Positions 1-8,620 are shown, counted from the stretch's first letter. The stretch: DNA of 64,000 nucleotides from Pedobacter sp014947265 (GCF_014947265.1 NZ_JADCNK010000006.1:186001-250000), one strand, 5' to 3'. A program made the numbers and translations. Notes: a model not told the origin generated them from the sequence alone.

Positions 1-372
1 AAAAAAACAGCCGCACTTCGTTTTGTGTTCATAATTATTTAAAGTTTTAAATTAGCGTTTATGAACACAAAACCACTGCGTTTAGGTTTGGCAGTAGTAT
101 TTGTTCTTTTTTACAACTGTTTTTTTGATTTCTCCGGCCCTTGGGATTGACGGCGTTCCTCGGTAAAACCTGTAATTTATTAAAGCAAGCTACCAAAACG
201 TATAAAAAACCCAAACCAAAAGATGTGTCCCCACGATAGGGCCTGCACGGGAATGACGACCGTTCTCCAAAATCAGTCAATAATAGGCAGCAAAGAATCT
301 TTCAGCTTGTACCATAATTCATTTTTATTCATCATCAAGTTTTACATCCAATTGTAAACTTTATTCTTTTAA
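1..372. other. Intergenic region with a dispersed-repeat remnant, no credible gene
   Basis: No convincing coding region is seen. The stretch around 125-275 read on the minus strand contains a CGTCATTCCCGTGCAGG signature and resembles the dispersed intergenic repeats elsewhere in the window (for example near 60917). A 73-codon minus-strand frame through it has no recognisable domain. The left edge may belong to the 3' flank of a gene outside the window. Confidence 0.5.
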
Positions 373-404
373 TTGGCATATCGGGAAAAGTCGATATAAA
401 TTTG
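373..404 (+). promoter_or_regulatory. Candidate Bacteroidota promoter for the ArsR/OYE operon
   Basis: TTGG at 373-376 is followed after 20 bases by TAAATTTG at 397-404, which fits the phylum's TTTG / TAnnTTTG pattern with one mismatch. The ATG of the regulator is at 409, so a normal start point would give an almost leaderless transcript. This is a pattern match only. Confidence 0.3.
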
Positions 405-408
405 TGTC

Positions 409-711
409 ATGGATCAGGTAGAAATATTTAAAGCCCTTTCGAACAAAACACGTTTACAGATTTTAGGCTGGCTAAAAGAGCCCGAGCTTAATTTTCCAGA
501 ACAGCCAAATGCAGATTTTGAAAACGTTGGTGTTTGTGTTGGGCAGATCCAGATTAAAAGTGGTTTATCACAAAGTACCATCTCCGAATACCTGTCTATT
601 TTACAACGTGCCGATTTAATCAGTTCAACACGCCTGGGCCAATGGACTTATTACAAACGCAATAAAGAAGGCTTAAAAAAATTAAGCGAAATCATCAATA
701 CCGAATTATAA
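409..711 (+). CDS. ArsR/SmtB-family winged-helix transcriptional regulator
   Basis: This 100-residue protein has the compact fold expected of ArsR/SmtB repressors: an N-terminal 'IFKALSNKTRLQILGWL' helix pair, a recognition segment around residues 53-70 ('GLSQSTISEYLSIL') and a C-terminal wing ('RLGQWTYYKRN'). Family members bind operator DNA as dimers and release it on binding metal or on thiol oxidation. Only one cysteine (C43, in 'GVCVG') lies where arsenic sensors carry a Cys-Val-Cys pair, so thiol or redox sensing is more likely than classical metal binding (inference). It ends 11 bases before an Old Yellow Enzyme gene, so the two are probably co-transcribed and the regulator probably controls that enzyme. 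Confidence 0.9.
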   Translation: MDQVEIFKALSNKTRLQILGWLKEPELNFPEQPNADFENVGVCVGQIQIKSGLSQSTISEYLSILQRADLISSTRLGQWTYYKRNKEGLKKLSEIINTEL

Positions 712-722
712 TTTAGAAACAT

Positions 723-1823
723 ATGAACACAGATAGTTTATTCAGGCCTTTTAGCCTTAAAACATTAAATATCAAAAATAGAATAGTAATGGCTCCAATG
801 ACGCGGTCGTTCTCTCCAGGTGGAGTGCCAACACCCGAAGTTGCAGCTTATTATGCAAAAAGAGCAACAGGCGAAGTAGGCTTAATTTTATCAGAAGGAA
901 CCGTAATTAACCGTCCATCTTCTTCTGCCGATCCCAACATTCCCCATTTTTACGGTGCTGAAGCTTTAGCAGGTTGGCAGCATGTAATTAACGAAGTTCA
1001 CCAGGCTGGCGGGCAAATGGGGCCGCAGATCTGGCACCAGGGTATTCATGCAAACCATGCGTCTGGCTGGTTACCAAGTGCTCCATTTGAAGGCCCGTCA
1101 TCTTTTAACAGTCCAGGTTTCGAAAATGGTGTACCGATGACAGATGCGGCTATTGCCGATACCATTGCAGCTTTTGGTCAGGCAGCAGCTGATGCCAAAG
1201 CTTTAGGTTTTGATACCGTTGAAATACATGGTGCACACCAATATCTGATCGATCAGTTTTTTTGGGATGGTACAAATAACCGCACCGATATTTATGGTGG
1301 TAAAACCTTAGCCGAGCGTACCCGTTTTGCTGTTGAAGTAATTAAAGAGGTACGGAAAAGGGTTGGTGAAGATTTCGCCTTAATTATCCGTTTATCACAA
1401 TTTAAACCTGCTGCCTACGATTTTAAACTGGCTAAAAATGAGCAGGAAATGGAACAATGGTTAACCCCACTTGCTGAAGCCGGAATTGATATTTTCCATT
1501 GTTCGCAGCGCCGTTTCTGGGAACCGGAATTTGAAGGTTCTGATTTAAATTTTGCAGGATGGGCCAAAAAAGTAACCGGAAAATCGACAATCTCAGTAGG
1601 CTCAGTTGGTTTGGACGGCGATTTTTTTGGTGCTTTCGCAGGTCAGAGTTCACAGCCTAGTTCACTAGACGAACTGGTACGCAGAATGGACCGTGGTGAT
1701 TTCGATTTGGTAGCCGTTGGTCGCCCGCTTCTAGCAGATCCAAACTGGGTAGAAAAAATTAAGCATAACCGCATGGAAGAACTGAAAGGCTTTAGCAAAG
1801 AGGCTTTAATGGAATTGGTATAA
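723..1823 (+). CDS. NADH:flavin oxidoreductase, Old Yellow Enzyme family
   Basis: The 366-residue length and whole-chain pattern fit FMN-containing ene-reductases of the OYE/NemA group. Visible marks are the N-terminal 'APMTRS' strand (residues 24-29), the substrate-binding pair H169/H172 in 'HGAHQYLIDQFF', the following 'RTDIYGG' segment and the FMN-phosphate loop 'VGRPLLADPNW' near the C-terminus. These enzymes reduce activated alkenes, nitro compounds or reactive electrophiles with NAD(P)H in the cytoplasm. The family is well supported but the substrate cannot be read from sequence. It lies directly behind an ArsR gene, which suggests induction by the electrophile it detoxifies. Confidence 0.93.
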   Translation: MNTDSLFRPFSLKTLNIKNRIVMAPMTRSFSPGGVPTPEVAAYYAKRATGEVGLILSEGTVINRPSSSADPNIPHFYGAEALAGWQHVINEVHQAGGQMGPQIWHQGIHANHASGWLPSAPFEGPSSFNSPGFENGVPMTDAAIADTIAAFGQAAADAKALGFDTVEIHGAHQYLIDQFFWDGTNNRTDIYGGKTLAERTRFAVEVIKEVRKRVGEDFALIIRLSQFKPAAYDFKLAKNEQEMEQWLTPLAEAGIDIFHCSQRRFWEPEFEGSDLNFAGWAKKVTGKSTISVGSVGLDGDFFGAFAGQSSQPSSLDELVRRMDRGDFDLVAVGRPLLADPNWVEKIKHNRMEELKGFSKEALMELV

Positions 1824-1850
1824 AACCATATTTTTTCTTTTTAAACTTAG

Positions 1851-1878
1851 AAAAGCATCTCTTTCGAGATGCTTTTTT
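1851..1878 (+). terminator. Rho-independent terminator after the OYE gene
   Basis: An 11-bp perfect stem, AAAAGCATCTC (1851-1861) with GAGATGCTTTT (1866-1876), closes a TTTC loop and is followed by further T residues. It lies 27 bases past the stop codon of the oxidoreductase. Confidence 0.85.
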
Positions 1879-1964
1879 GTTTGTGATGTCAGATGTTACC
1901 ATCTGACATTTAGAGTTTTTGCCACGGAGAGCACAGAAATCACGGAGTTAGTTGCACTTTCGCC

Positions 1965-2399
1965 TAGTCCGTCATTACGAGCAGGCTTTTCAGCAACGAA
2001 AGAGAAATTTCGTGAGTTGTATGATAAATGAATAGATTTTTTTTCTCTATGATTAGGAAAGCAGTGCTTGCAATGCTTCGGTTGCTCCAGCCCCGCCCTT
2101 TGCTTAATCCCGACTGAAAAAGTCGGAATAACGCTGTCGGTCGGGTTTATTTGACCTCTGACAGCAGCAGTGCCGTGGCCACCTAAACCCGATTAAAGCG
2201 GGATGCCAATTCCTTCAAATTGGCAGAAGCGAAAGCGGGACTACAACCACCCAAAAGCTTCTGCAATTGCTTTCCAAAACCCAAAAGAGGTCCTCCTCTT
2301 GGTACCGGGTTTCGTCATCTCGACTGGAGCATCGCTGCATGGAGAGATCTATCTAGGCAGATTTTTCGACTCCATTGCACTTCGCTTGAAATGACGTGA
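1965..2399. repeat. Composite dispersed intergenic repeat
   Basis: This non-coding stretch joins two repeat signatures found elsewhere in the window. The left part (about 1970-2280) has 'CGTCATTACGAGCAGGC', 'CTTTTCAGC' and 'GAAAGCGGGACTAC', shared with 57520-57850. The right part (2315-2397) carries GTCATCTCGACTGGAGC and, inverted, CTTCGCTTGAAATGAC, matching copies near 18853, 50823 and 61178. A 63-codon plus-strand frame across it is considered spurious. Confidence 0.65.
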
Positions 2400-2466
2400 C
2401 GAATAGAATTTCAATTTAAATCCCATCCTTTTTCCTTAAATTCACCTCTTTAAAATTGATCATCAC

Positions 2467-3357
2467 ATGTCGAACATTAAACTCATTATTGAAGAAAGAC
2501 CCGCAAATATTGGCAATTTTATGGTTGGCAGGTTGTTGCCTTTCAGAGAGAAACGTATGGTTGGTCCTTTTTCTTTTATCGACCACATGGGGCCAGCTGC
2601 AATGAGCGATCACGAAAACCTCGACGTTCCACCTCACCCACATATCGGCTTATCTACCCTAACCTTCCTCTTTGAGGGCGAGATTACACATAAGGATAGT
2701 TTGGGTTCAGATATTGTAATTAAACCGGACCAGGTAAACTGGATGACCTCGGGCAGTGGCATTGTACATTCAGAAAGAACCCCTGAATACCTTCGTCATA
2801 CCGATAAAATGCTCCATGGCTTACAGATTTGGGTGGCTTTACCTAAAGATTTAGAACAAATGGAACCTGAGTTTTGCCACGTTGAAGGGGCCGACATTCC
2901 AAGCTGGACCCAAGATGGCGTTAATTTTAAACTGATTGCAGGAGAAGCTTTTGGTCACAAATCTCCGGTTCCGGTATACAGCCCTCTGTATTTTTTAGAG
3001 TTAAAAAGCACTGATCGTCAGAAAGTGAATATTGGCGATTATCTTTTCGGTGAGAGTGCTCTGTATATCTTAGAAGGCGCAATAGAGAGCGATGGGCATA
3101 TTTTCGAACCCCGCCAGATTTTAATTGCCAACGATGCCAAACTGTGCGAATTTACCATGCACGCAAATACCACAGTTTACATTTTCGGCGGCGAGCCTTT
3201 CCCTGAAGAACGTTTTATCTACTGGAACTTTGTTGCCTCGGATAGGGAATTAATTGAAAAAGCCAAAATTAAATGGCTGGAGCAAAGTTTCAAACCCGTT
3301 CCTGGTGAAACAGGTTTTGTGCCTTTACCAGATCCTATTAAAAACATTAAACATTAG
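2467..3357 (+). CDS. Pirin family protein (cupin, quercetinase-like)
   Basis: The 296-residue protein is a bicupin of the pirin family. The four metal ligands of human pirin and E. coli YhhW are kept: H57 and H59 in 'PPHPHIG', and H101 and E103 in 'GIVHSE'. Pirins bind Fe(II). Some have quercetin dioxygenase activity and others act as redox-sensitive regulators, and sequence alone does not decide which applies. It stands alone on the plus strand. Its TAG stop (3355-3357) overlaps the TAA stop of the convergent gene on the other strand, leaving no room for a terminator between them. Confidence 0.92.
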   Translation: MSNIKLIIEERPANIGNFMVGRLLPFREKRMVGPFSFIDHMGPAAMSDHENLDVPPHPHIGLSTLTFLFEGEITHKDSLGSDIVIKPDQVNWMTSGSGIVHSERTPEYLRHTDKMLHGLQIWVALPKDLEQMEPEFCHVEGADIPSWTQDGVNFKLIAGEAFGHKSPVPVYSPLYFLELKSTDRQKVNIGDYLFGESALYILEGAIESDGHIFEPRQILIANDAKLCEFTMHANTTVYIFGGEPFPEERFIYWNFVASDRELIEKAKIKWLEQSFKPVPGETGFVPLPDPIKNIKH

Positions 3358-4544
3358 TTCCGTTTAAACAGGTTCATATTTACCGAAACGGCAACACCTG
3401 TGGATGATAATTTAGAGTTTCCATAACCAATATCCGTTAACGGGATTTTCATAAATGGTTTAGCGCTTATACTTAAATTATTATTTATTTTATGCTGAAA
3501 CTCCACACCTACATTGGCTATACCTAAATAATGCTGGTTCTGATTTCTTACTTCGAAATCTGCAGGACCTTGATAAGCGCCATTATAAGAATAGCTGTAT
3601 TTTTCTTTTAACATTAAATAACTGGATAGGCCTGTACTTACAAAAATAGAATTTCTACGGCCATTAAAAACTTTATAGTTTAAATTAATCGGGATATCAA
3701 TGACATCGCAATTGGCGTGAATATTTGTTGGTTTTATGCCGAATACATAGTCGGTATTGGGTTTATATAAACTAAAGTTCGAATCGTAAATTTTCTTTGC
3801 ATAAGAAGCCCCGGTAGTAACACTTAATTTTTTCGTCAGGATTACAGTCGCTTCTATGCCGAAACCACCACTTAAGCTACTTTGCCCGGATTTCTGCACG
3901 CTGGTTAAATCTGGCGCAGCCAGAATACTCAACACAAACCGTGATTTTTTCTTAAAAATTGGATCTTTAATCCTTGGTATTTTTCCTTTGACTGGTTCAA
4001 TTGTAAGATTTTGTTTTTCAAATTCTACTAGTTTTGTTTCAGCACTTATTTCAGGATTATAAATAACATTGGCTAAATAGTTGATCGCATTACTGCTACC
4101 CATTTCTACAGATTTCATGGAAATTTGATTCGTAAACCCTATTTCGGCTCCTTTTTGGGAATTCCTGGCTTTATTTTTATTATTATTTCCTGCCAATAAA
4201 CTTATTCCCCCATTTTCGTTTGAAGTGGTTTCATCTGCTGGCTTATTAATTAAATTGTCTTTATCATTTAAAAGCTTATCACTTTTTTTGTTTGTTTCTC
4301 TTTTTGTTTTAACCAGTGGCTTGTTCTCAGACTGATCAGCTTTCGGTTTAACCAATAAAAACACCAGCAGCAACATTGCGGCTATACCAGCCACAGCAGT
4401 TAACCAAATTAGGGGCACAACCCTCCTTTTTGGTGTTGGATGCAATCTCTCCTCCAGATTATCCCAATCTAAATCATTAAAAGGCAGGTCGGGGTTTTCC
4501 AATCCATCCTTAAATAATTTATCAATATCTTTTCCCTCTTTCAT
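3354..4544 (-). CDS. Anti-sigma-like membrane protein with C-terminal outer-membrane beta-barrel-like domain
   Basis: The 396-residue protein has an acidic cytoplasmic-type N-terminus (about residues 1-42, 'DWDNLEERLHP'), one strong transmembrane helix (about 43-65), a long Lys/Asn-rich linker and a C-terminal domain from about residue 200. That domain has the alternating strands of Bacteroidota outer-membrane barrel proteins ('GGFGIEATVILTKKLSV', 'FEVRNQNQHYLGIANVGVEF'). It overlaps the ECF sigma gene by four bases (ATGA), so the two are translationally coupled. That coupling suggests the N-terminal part restrains the sigma factor. The topology, with an inner-membrane helix joined to a barrel-like domain, is odd. 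No experimental function is known to me. Confidence 0.7.
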   Translation of the reverse strand: MKEGKDIDKLFKDGLENPDLPFNDLDWDNLEERLHPTPKRRVVPLIWLTAVAGIAAMLLLVFLLVKPKADQSENKPLVKTKRETNKKSDKLLNDKDNLINKPADETTSNENGGISLLAGNNNKNKARNSQKGAEIGFTNQISMKSVEMGSSNAINYLANVIYNPEISAETKLVEFEKQNLTIEPVKGKIPRIKDPIFKKKSRFVLSILAAPDLTSVQKSGQSSLSGGFGIEATVILTKKLSVTTGASYAKKIYDSNFSLYKPNTDYVFGIKPTNIHANCDVIDIPINLNYKVFNGRRNSIFVSTGLSSYLMLKEKYSYSYNGAYQGPADFEVRNQNQHYLGIANVGVEFQHKINNNLSISAKPFMKIPLTDIGYGNSKLSSTGVAVSVNMNLFKRN

Positions 4545-5179
4545 TGCATATTTGTGTTTAACCTTACCTGTAAAAGGTTTCTATCTACTTCCGAATTCCT
4601 TACCTGGTAAGTTTTCGCATCTGTAGCTTTTAACATTTCCTGTAATTTTTGCCTTGCCTTAAACAGGTTAGATTTTGATGTACCTACCGATATCCCAAGC
4701 ATTTCGGCAATTTCTTCATGGCTGTAACCATCTATTGCAAAAAGGTTAAAAACGGTACGGTATGCCGGACTCAGCTTTTGAACTAAGGTTAATAAATCAT
4801 TGTAGGCAAGCTTATCGTATATAGAACTTACCTGCACAATATTTTCATGATCCTCAATATCTACGTGATCAGCAAATTTTAAATTGGCACGATAATAATC
4901 AATGGCAGTATTGGTTATTATGCGCCCAAGCCAGGGCAAAAAAGCCTTAGAAGGCTCATACTTGGTTATATTTTTAAAAGCTTTAAAAAATCCATCATTC
5001 AATATACCTGCGGCATCTAACCGATCGTTTGTATAACGCAAACAAATGCCCATAGCAAAGCTATAGAAATGCTTGTATAGTGCTTTCTGACTATCTCTTT
5101 CATTTCTAATGCAGCCCTGAATGTATTTTTGTATAATTCCTTCACTATCGCGGCTAGCGGTCACAAGTTCTCCTTTCAA
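4541..5179 (-). CDS. ECF RNA polymerase sigma factor
   Basis: The 212-residue protein shows sigma-70 region 2 at about residues 33-105 ('LYKHFYSFAMGICLRYTND', 'FLPWLGRIITNTAIDYYR') and region 4 at about 136-181 ('LSPAYRTVFNLFAIDGYSH', 'EEIAEMLGISVGTSKSNL'). This is the two-domain plan of extracytoplasmic-function sigma factors. It directs RNA polymerase to a small regulon, probably in response to an envelope signal. It is first in a two-gene operon with the overlapping membrane protein. The adjacent divergent lipoprotein gene starts 175 bases away and could be a target (inference). Confidence 0.93.
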   Translation of the reverse strand: MKGELVTASRDSEGIIQKYIQGCIRNERDSQKALYKHFYSFAMGICLRYTNDRLDAAGILNDGFFKAFKNITKYEPSKAFLPWLGRIITNTAIDYYRANLKFADHVDIEDHENIVQVSSIYDKLAYNDLLTLVQKLSPAYRTVFNLFAIDGYSHEEIAEMLGISVGTSKSNLFKARQKLQEMLKATDAKTYQVRNSEVDRNLLQVRLNTNMQ

Positions 5180-5354
5180 AATAGATTACGATGAGGAACA
5201 ACGAAAGGTTGCTTCAAAAATTACTTTTTTTAAAAAATTTTATATTATTCATTTTGGTCTAAAAATCTCCATTATGCAAGCAACCATTTACAACTTGAGG
5301 GCGTAATAGCAGCATATCAATTTTTATTAAAGTTAAAACTAAAAACGAAATGTT

Positions 5355-6221
5355 ATGCTAATCTACTTAAAAAGAAACCTATTGGCTGTTGTATGTGTAG
5401 CCATGGTATTTATGGCCTGCAAAAAAAATAATTCAGAAGACCCTACACCCGCGGGTAATAACAAAAAAGGTATCCAACTGGCAACAGATGCGAAATTCGG
5501 ATCAGTATTAACCGACAAAGACGGCAAAACCTTATACTTTTTTGCAAACGATGCTGCAGGTACGCCAACCTGTACTGATGGTTGTGAAACCGCCTGGCCA
5601 CTTTACTACTCAGCAGATGCCAGTACCGATTTAAACCTGAACAAAGCCGAAGTTGGTGAGGTTACCCGCGCTGACGGCCGTAAACAAAGCACTTACCGTG
5701 GTTACCCGCTTTATTATTACGCTGGTGATGCCTCAAAAGGTGAAATTAAAGGTGATGGTGTTGGTGGCATCTGGTTTGTAGCCAAACCCGATTATTCGTT
5801 AATGCTGGCTAATGCACAATTGGTTGGAGTAGTTGATGGCAAAAATATCAATTACACCAGTACTTATGCTGTTGGCGACGGAAAAACCATTTATTTAACC
5901 GATAGCAAAGGACGTACGTTGTATGCTTTTGCACCAGACAAAAATGGCGTAAATACATACACCAAGAGTGCAACACAAGAAGGTATCTGGCCAGTGTATG
6001 AATCTGAAGTGCTTAACGTACCTTCTGCGATAACAAAAACCGATGTTGGTGTAATTACTGTAGCTACAATTAGCAAAAAACAGTTAACCTATAAAGGATG
6101 GCCATTATACTACTGGATATCAGATGTAAAAAGAAGCGATAACCTGGGCATAGTAATCGGAAGAGGGCCAGGTTTAACTTGGCCTGTATTACAACTAAAT
6201 GCTACTGTAGCACCCAACTAG
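5355..6221 (+). CDS. Lipoprotein with Yx(F/W/Y)xxD repeats (PF03640-like)
   Basis: The protein has 288 residues with a lipoprotein signal peptide and lipobox 'VFMAC' (Cys22), so it is probably exported and membrane-anchored. The mature part holds four related repeats with the motif known from the predicted-lipoprotein family COG4315: 'KTLYFFANDAAG', 'YPLYYYAGDASKG', 'RTLYAFAPDKNG' and 'WPLYYWISDVKR'. Repeat 1 also has a Cys pair ('CTDGC'). The biochemical role of the family is not established. The ATG at 5355 is used because a nearby ATG at 5350 is in another frame. It precedes the MACPF lipoprotein gene by about 100 bases and may share its transcript. Confidence 0.85.
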   Translation: MLIYLKRNLLAVVCVAMVFMACKKNNSEDPTPAGNNKKGIQLATDAKFGSVLTDKDGKTLYFFANDAAGTPTCTDGCETAWPLYYSADASTDLNLNKAEVGEVTRADGRKQSTYRGYPLYYYAGDASKGEIKGDGVGGIWFVAKPDYSLMLANAQLVGVVDGKNINYTSTYAVGDGKTIYLTDSKGRTLYAFAPDKNGVNTYTKSATQEGIWPVYESEVLNVPSAITKTDVGVITVATISKKQLTYKGWPLYYWISDVKRSDNLGIVIGRGPGLTWPVLQLNATVAPN

Positions 6222-6325
6222 GTTCCTATAATAAAACACTTCCTAACAAATGCAAAAGGGTGACATCTACATCCTATTAATGCATTTAATTTTTTAAAAA
6301 AAATTAAATAAACACAATATCTCCT

Positions 6326-8026
6326 ATGAAAAAAATTCTAACCCCCGTAGCCATTTTTGGTTTACTATTTTCAGTTGCATGTAAAAAAGAAAATAATCAT
6401 GCAAAATCGAATGGTGATCTTTCCGGCCAGCCAGGTATAACAATCTTGCAAAAAAGAGCATCAAACACTCCATTTTATTTGTCAAACAAAGAATTTAATT
6501 CCAAAAAAGTTCTTTCAGCTAAAGGCAAAGGAATAATGGGATTAGCGGGTATTCCTGATATATTAGATATAAGGTATTATTTAGGCAGAAGTTATAATTT
6601 CACGAATAATGATTTTGGGAGCCCTGATGGCGTAGGGTTTCCGGTTATAGATATTGAGAGATTACTAACAGATCATCCTGATTACTATTCTTCCTTAAGT
6701 TTACGGGAAGCAGAGGCAATCTCTTTCTCTTTCACAAGTTTTGATAAATATACTGAACTAAGTAATAAGACGACCACCACAACTGGTGGATTTTCTTTAA
6801 ACTTAGGCCTTTTTAAATTTGGTGCAAAACATAAATATGAAAATGTATTTTCTTCAAGCAAAGTTAATGAAACAAATAGAGTATTTGGAGAGCTTAATGC
6901 ATATATAAGAGATGCTTCATATAAAATCTTAACGACAGATAATGTTAAAAGTAAAATAACAGAAGATTATTTAAGACCTGATTTCATAGACGAGCTATAT
7001 AATAACCCGATGGGTAAATTAATAGAAAATTTCGGTTCTTATGTCATCACAAACTTTAACTCTGGGGGAAGAGCAACTGCCCTATTCACGGGTATTTCTA
7101 CTTCCAATGATGATTCTGCAACAAAGGCCCGGTCAATGGATAACTCGATCAGCGCATCTTATGGGTTTAAAAAAGAAGGGGCCGACGGAGGAAGTCTTAA
7201 TTTTGGCATAGGTAACATCAACGGTAGTACAATAGCATCCTCTAATAGGATTTCTGATTTTGTAGCATCCGTTAAAACTTATGGTGGGGAATTTGGATTT
7301 GGGACATTCACAATTCCTAAGAAAATAGACGACATTAATATTAATTTAAATTCTTGGGCTTCATCTTTAAATGATAAAAGCAAATCTGTATTGGTTGAAT
7401 TTAACCAAGGAGGATTAATACCTATTTCTGATTTTATTTTAGAGGAAAACTTTAAGGAAAGTATTAGAAGACATATCATAGGGCCTACTAATCAACAGAG
7501 TTTCATAGAACCAAGAATAGAAATAAAAACAGAAGCAGGAGGTTTTCTAGGTGTGTATCTCGTAACAAGGTTTGGCGACTATATTGCTATTGCAGATAAT
7601 GATATTGATAATTCTTACCTAACACGTGATCATGATGATTTTATGAGAATGGCCAATAAATATAAAGAGTCGAAAAAAAACTTTTATAAAATAAACATAA
7701 TCGCGAATGATGATGATGTTATTGTGAATGATATCACCAATACTAAAGTGGCTGGGTTTGCAAGACTGAACGGTATTAATGAATTACAAATGAAAAAGTT
7801 CAGAAATCCAAAAAATAATATTACTTATCTTTTATTTAATGGCGATGTCTCTTACATAGATTACACAGATGGCAATAAAATTAAAACTACTAAACGTAAA
7901 CTTGCCTATGCAATACACGATGATTTTGTTTTAGATACCTATGGCATTAGAGATTGGGTTAATAGCATGGCAACTACAGAGATTAGTTTTGATGAATTAA
8001 GAACTTATGTGATAGTAGGATTATAA
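6326..8026 (+). CDS. MACPF-domain lipoprotein, putative pore-forming protein
   Basis: The 566-residue protein starts with a lipoprotein signal, lipobox 'FSVAC' and Cys19. The central part matches the membrane-attack-complex/perforin fold. Residues 236-248, 'FGSYVITNFNSGG', correspond to the MACPF signature (aromatic-G-[T/S]-[H/Y], then about six residues, then GG). The flanking Ser/Thr/Asn-rich segments ('SFTSFDKYTELSNKTTTTT', 'KARSMDNSISASYG') are where MACPF proteins place the helices that become transmembrane hairpins. Known Bacteroidales relatives of this fold include the secreted antimicrobial BSAP proteins. Use as an antagonistic toxin here is inference. The C-terminal 200 residues are not recognised and may be a receptor-binding domain. 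No immunity gene is obvious. Confidence 0.75.
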   Translation: MKKILTPVAIFGLLFSVACKKENNHAKSNGDLSGQPGITILQKRASNTPFYLSNKEFNSKKVLSAKGKGIMGLAGIPDILDIRYYLGRSYNFTNNDFGSPDGVGFPVIDIERLLTDHPDYYSSLSLREAEAISFSFTSFDKYTELSNKTTTTTGGFSLNLGLFKFGAKHKYENVFSSSKVNETNRVFGELNAYIRDASYKILTTDNVKSKITEDYLRPDFIDELYNNPMGKLIENFGSYVITNFNSGGRATALFTGISTSNDDSATKARSMDNSISASYGFKKEGADGGSLNFGIGNINGSTIASSNRISDFVASVKTYGGEFGFGTFTIPKKIDDININLNSWASSLNDKSKSVLVEFNQGGLIPISDFILEENFKESIRRHIIGPTNQQSFIEPRIEIKTEAGGFLGVYLVTRFGDYIAIADNDIDNSYLTRDHDDFMRMANKYKESKKNFYKINIIANDDDVIVNDITNTKVAGFARLNGINELQMKKFRNPKNNITYLLFNGDVSYIDYTDGNKIKTTKRKLAYAIHDDFVLDTYGIRDWVNSMATTEISFDELRTYVIVGL

Positions 8027-8104
8027 GACTATCACAGAAAGGATTATTTGTTCAACTAAAGCTGCGCTAGCACAATAAAAATAATTGAATTAGGCGGGTA
8101 GAAT

Positions 8105-8136
8105 GGCCGGTTGATGGTATCAGCCGGCCTTTTTTA
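8105..8136 (+). terminator. Terminator between the MACPF gene and the convergent HIT gene
   Basis: GGCCGGTTGA (8105-8114) pairs with TCAGCCGGCC (8120-8129) with one G-T wobble, closing a five-base loop, and is followed by seven T residues. It ends the MACPF transcript; the HIT stop codon lies at the end of the T run. Confidence 0.85.
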
Positions 8137-8532
8137 TACTGCTAATAAAGCCTGCTTAATTTTCTCAGCAGCCTCGGCCAACTCTTCATTGGTTGGCTTT
8201 AATTTTTCTTTGCTAAAGTTCATATCACTTACACTATTCATCGGTATTAAATGGATATGTGCGTGCGGAACCTCCAATCCGATTACAGAAACACCTACCT
8301 TTTTACAAGGGAAAGCAATTTTTACACCTTTGGCTACAATCTTCGCGAACATCCATAAACCAACATATAAATCCTCATCCATATCGAAGATATAGTCGGT
8401 TTCAATTTTAGGGATCACCAATACATGCCCTGCAGTTAATGGCTGAACATCTAAAAAGGCTAAATATTCTACGGTTTCGGCTACAACATGTGCAGGGATT
8501 TCGCCTGCGACGATTTTTGAAAAGATAGTCAT
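8134..8532 (-). CDS. HIT family protein (nucleotide hydrolase/transferase)
   Basis: This 132-residue protein is the size of single-domain HIT proteins. The histidine triad is complete: H90-A-H92-I-H94-L-I-P in 'VPHAHIHLIPM', with the N-terminal 'FSKIVAGEIPAHVV' typical of the HINT branch. HINT enzymes hydrolyse AMP-lysine and related nucleoside phosphoramidates in the cytoplasm. It lies downstream of greA on the same strand with an 88-base gap holding a small inverted repeat. A greA-HIT pairing is common in the phylum as far as I recall, so a shared transcript is plausible. Confidence 0.93.
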   Translation of the reverse strand: MTIFSKIVAGEIPAHVVAETVEYLAFLDVQPLTAGHVLVIPKIETDYIFDMDEDLYVGLWMFAKIVAKGVKIAFPCKKVGVSVIGLEVPHAHIHLIPMNSVSDMNFSKEKLKPTNEELAEAAEKIKQALLAV

Positions 8533-8568
8533 AAGGTGGAAGGTTAAAAGGTGGAAGGTATAGGGTTA

Positions 8569-8614
8569 AGCGTTTGGCGACAGGCGTTTTAATAATCACT
8601 TACCGCCAAACGCT
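8569..8614. repeat. Inverted repeat in the greA-HIT gap
   Basis: AGCGTTTGGCG (8569-8579) and CGCCAAACGCT (8604-8614) form an 11-bp perfect stem with a 24-base loop. There is no T run on the minus-strand side, so it is a poor terminator; it may stabilise or process the message. Just beside it, on the HIT side, AAGGTGGAAGGT-type direct repeats occur at about 8533-8561. Confidence 0.55.
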
Positions 8615-8620
8615 ATTCGC

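Noticed and set aside
59..280. 73-codon minus-strand frame
   Set aside because: It runs through a dispersed-repeat signature and matches no domain; no promoter or neighbour supports it.
2203..2394. 63-codon plus-strand frame
   Set aside because: It lies wholly inside the composite repeat, whose other copies do not keep the frame.
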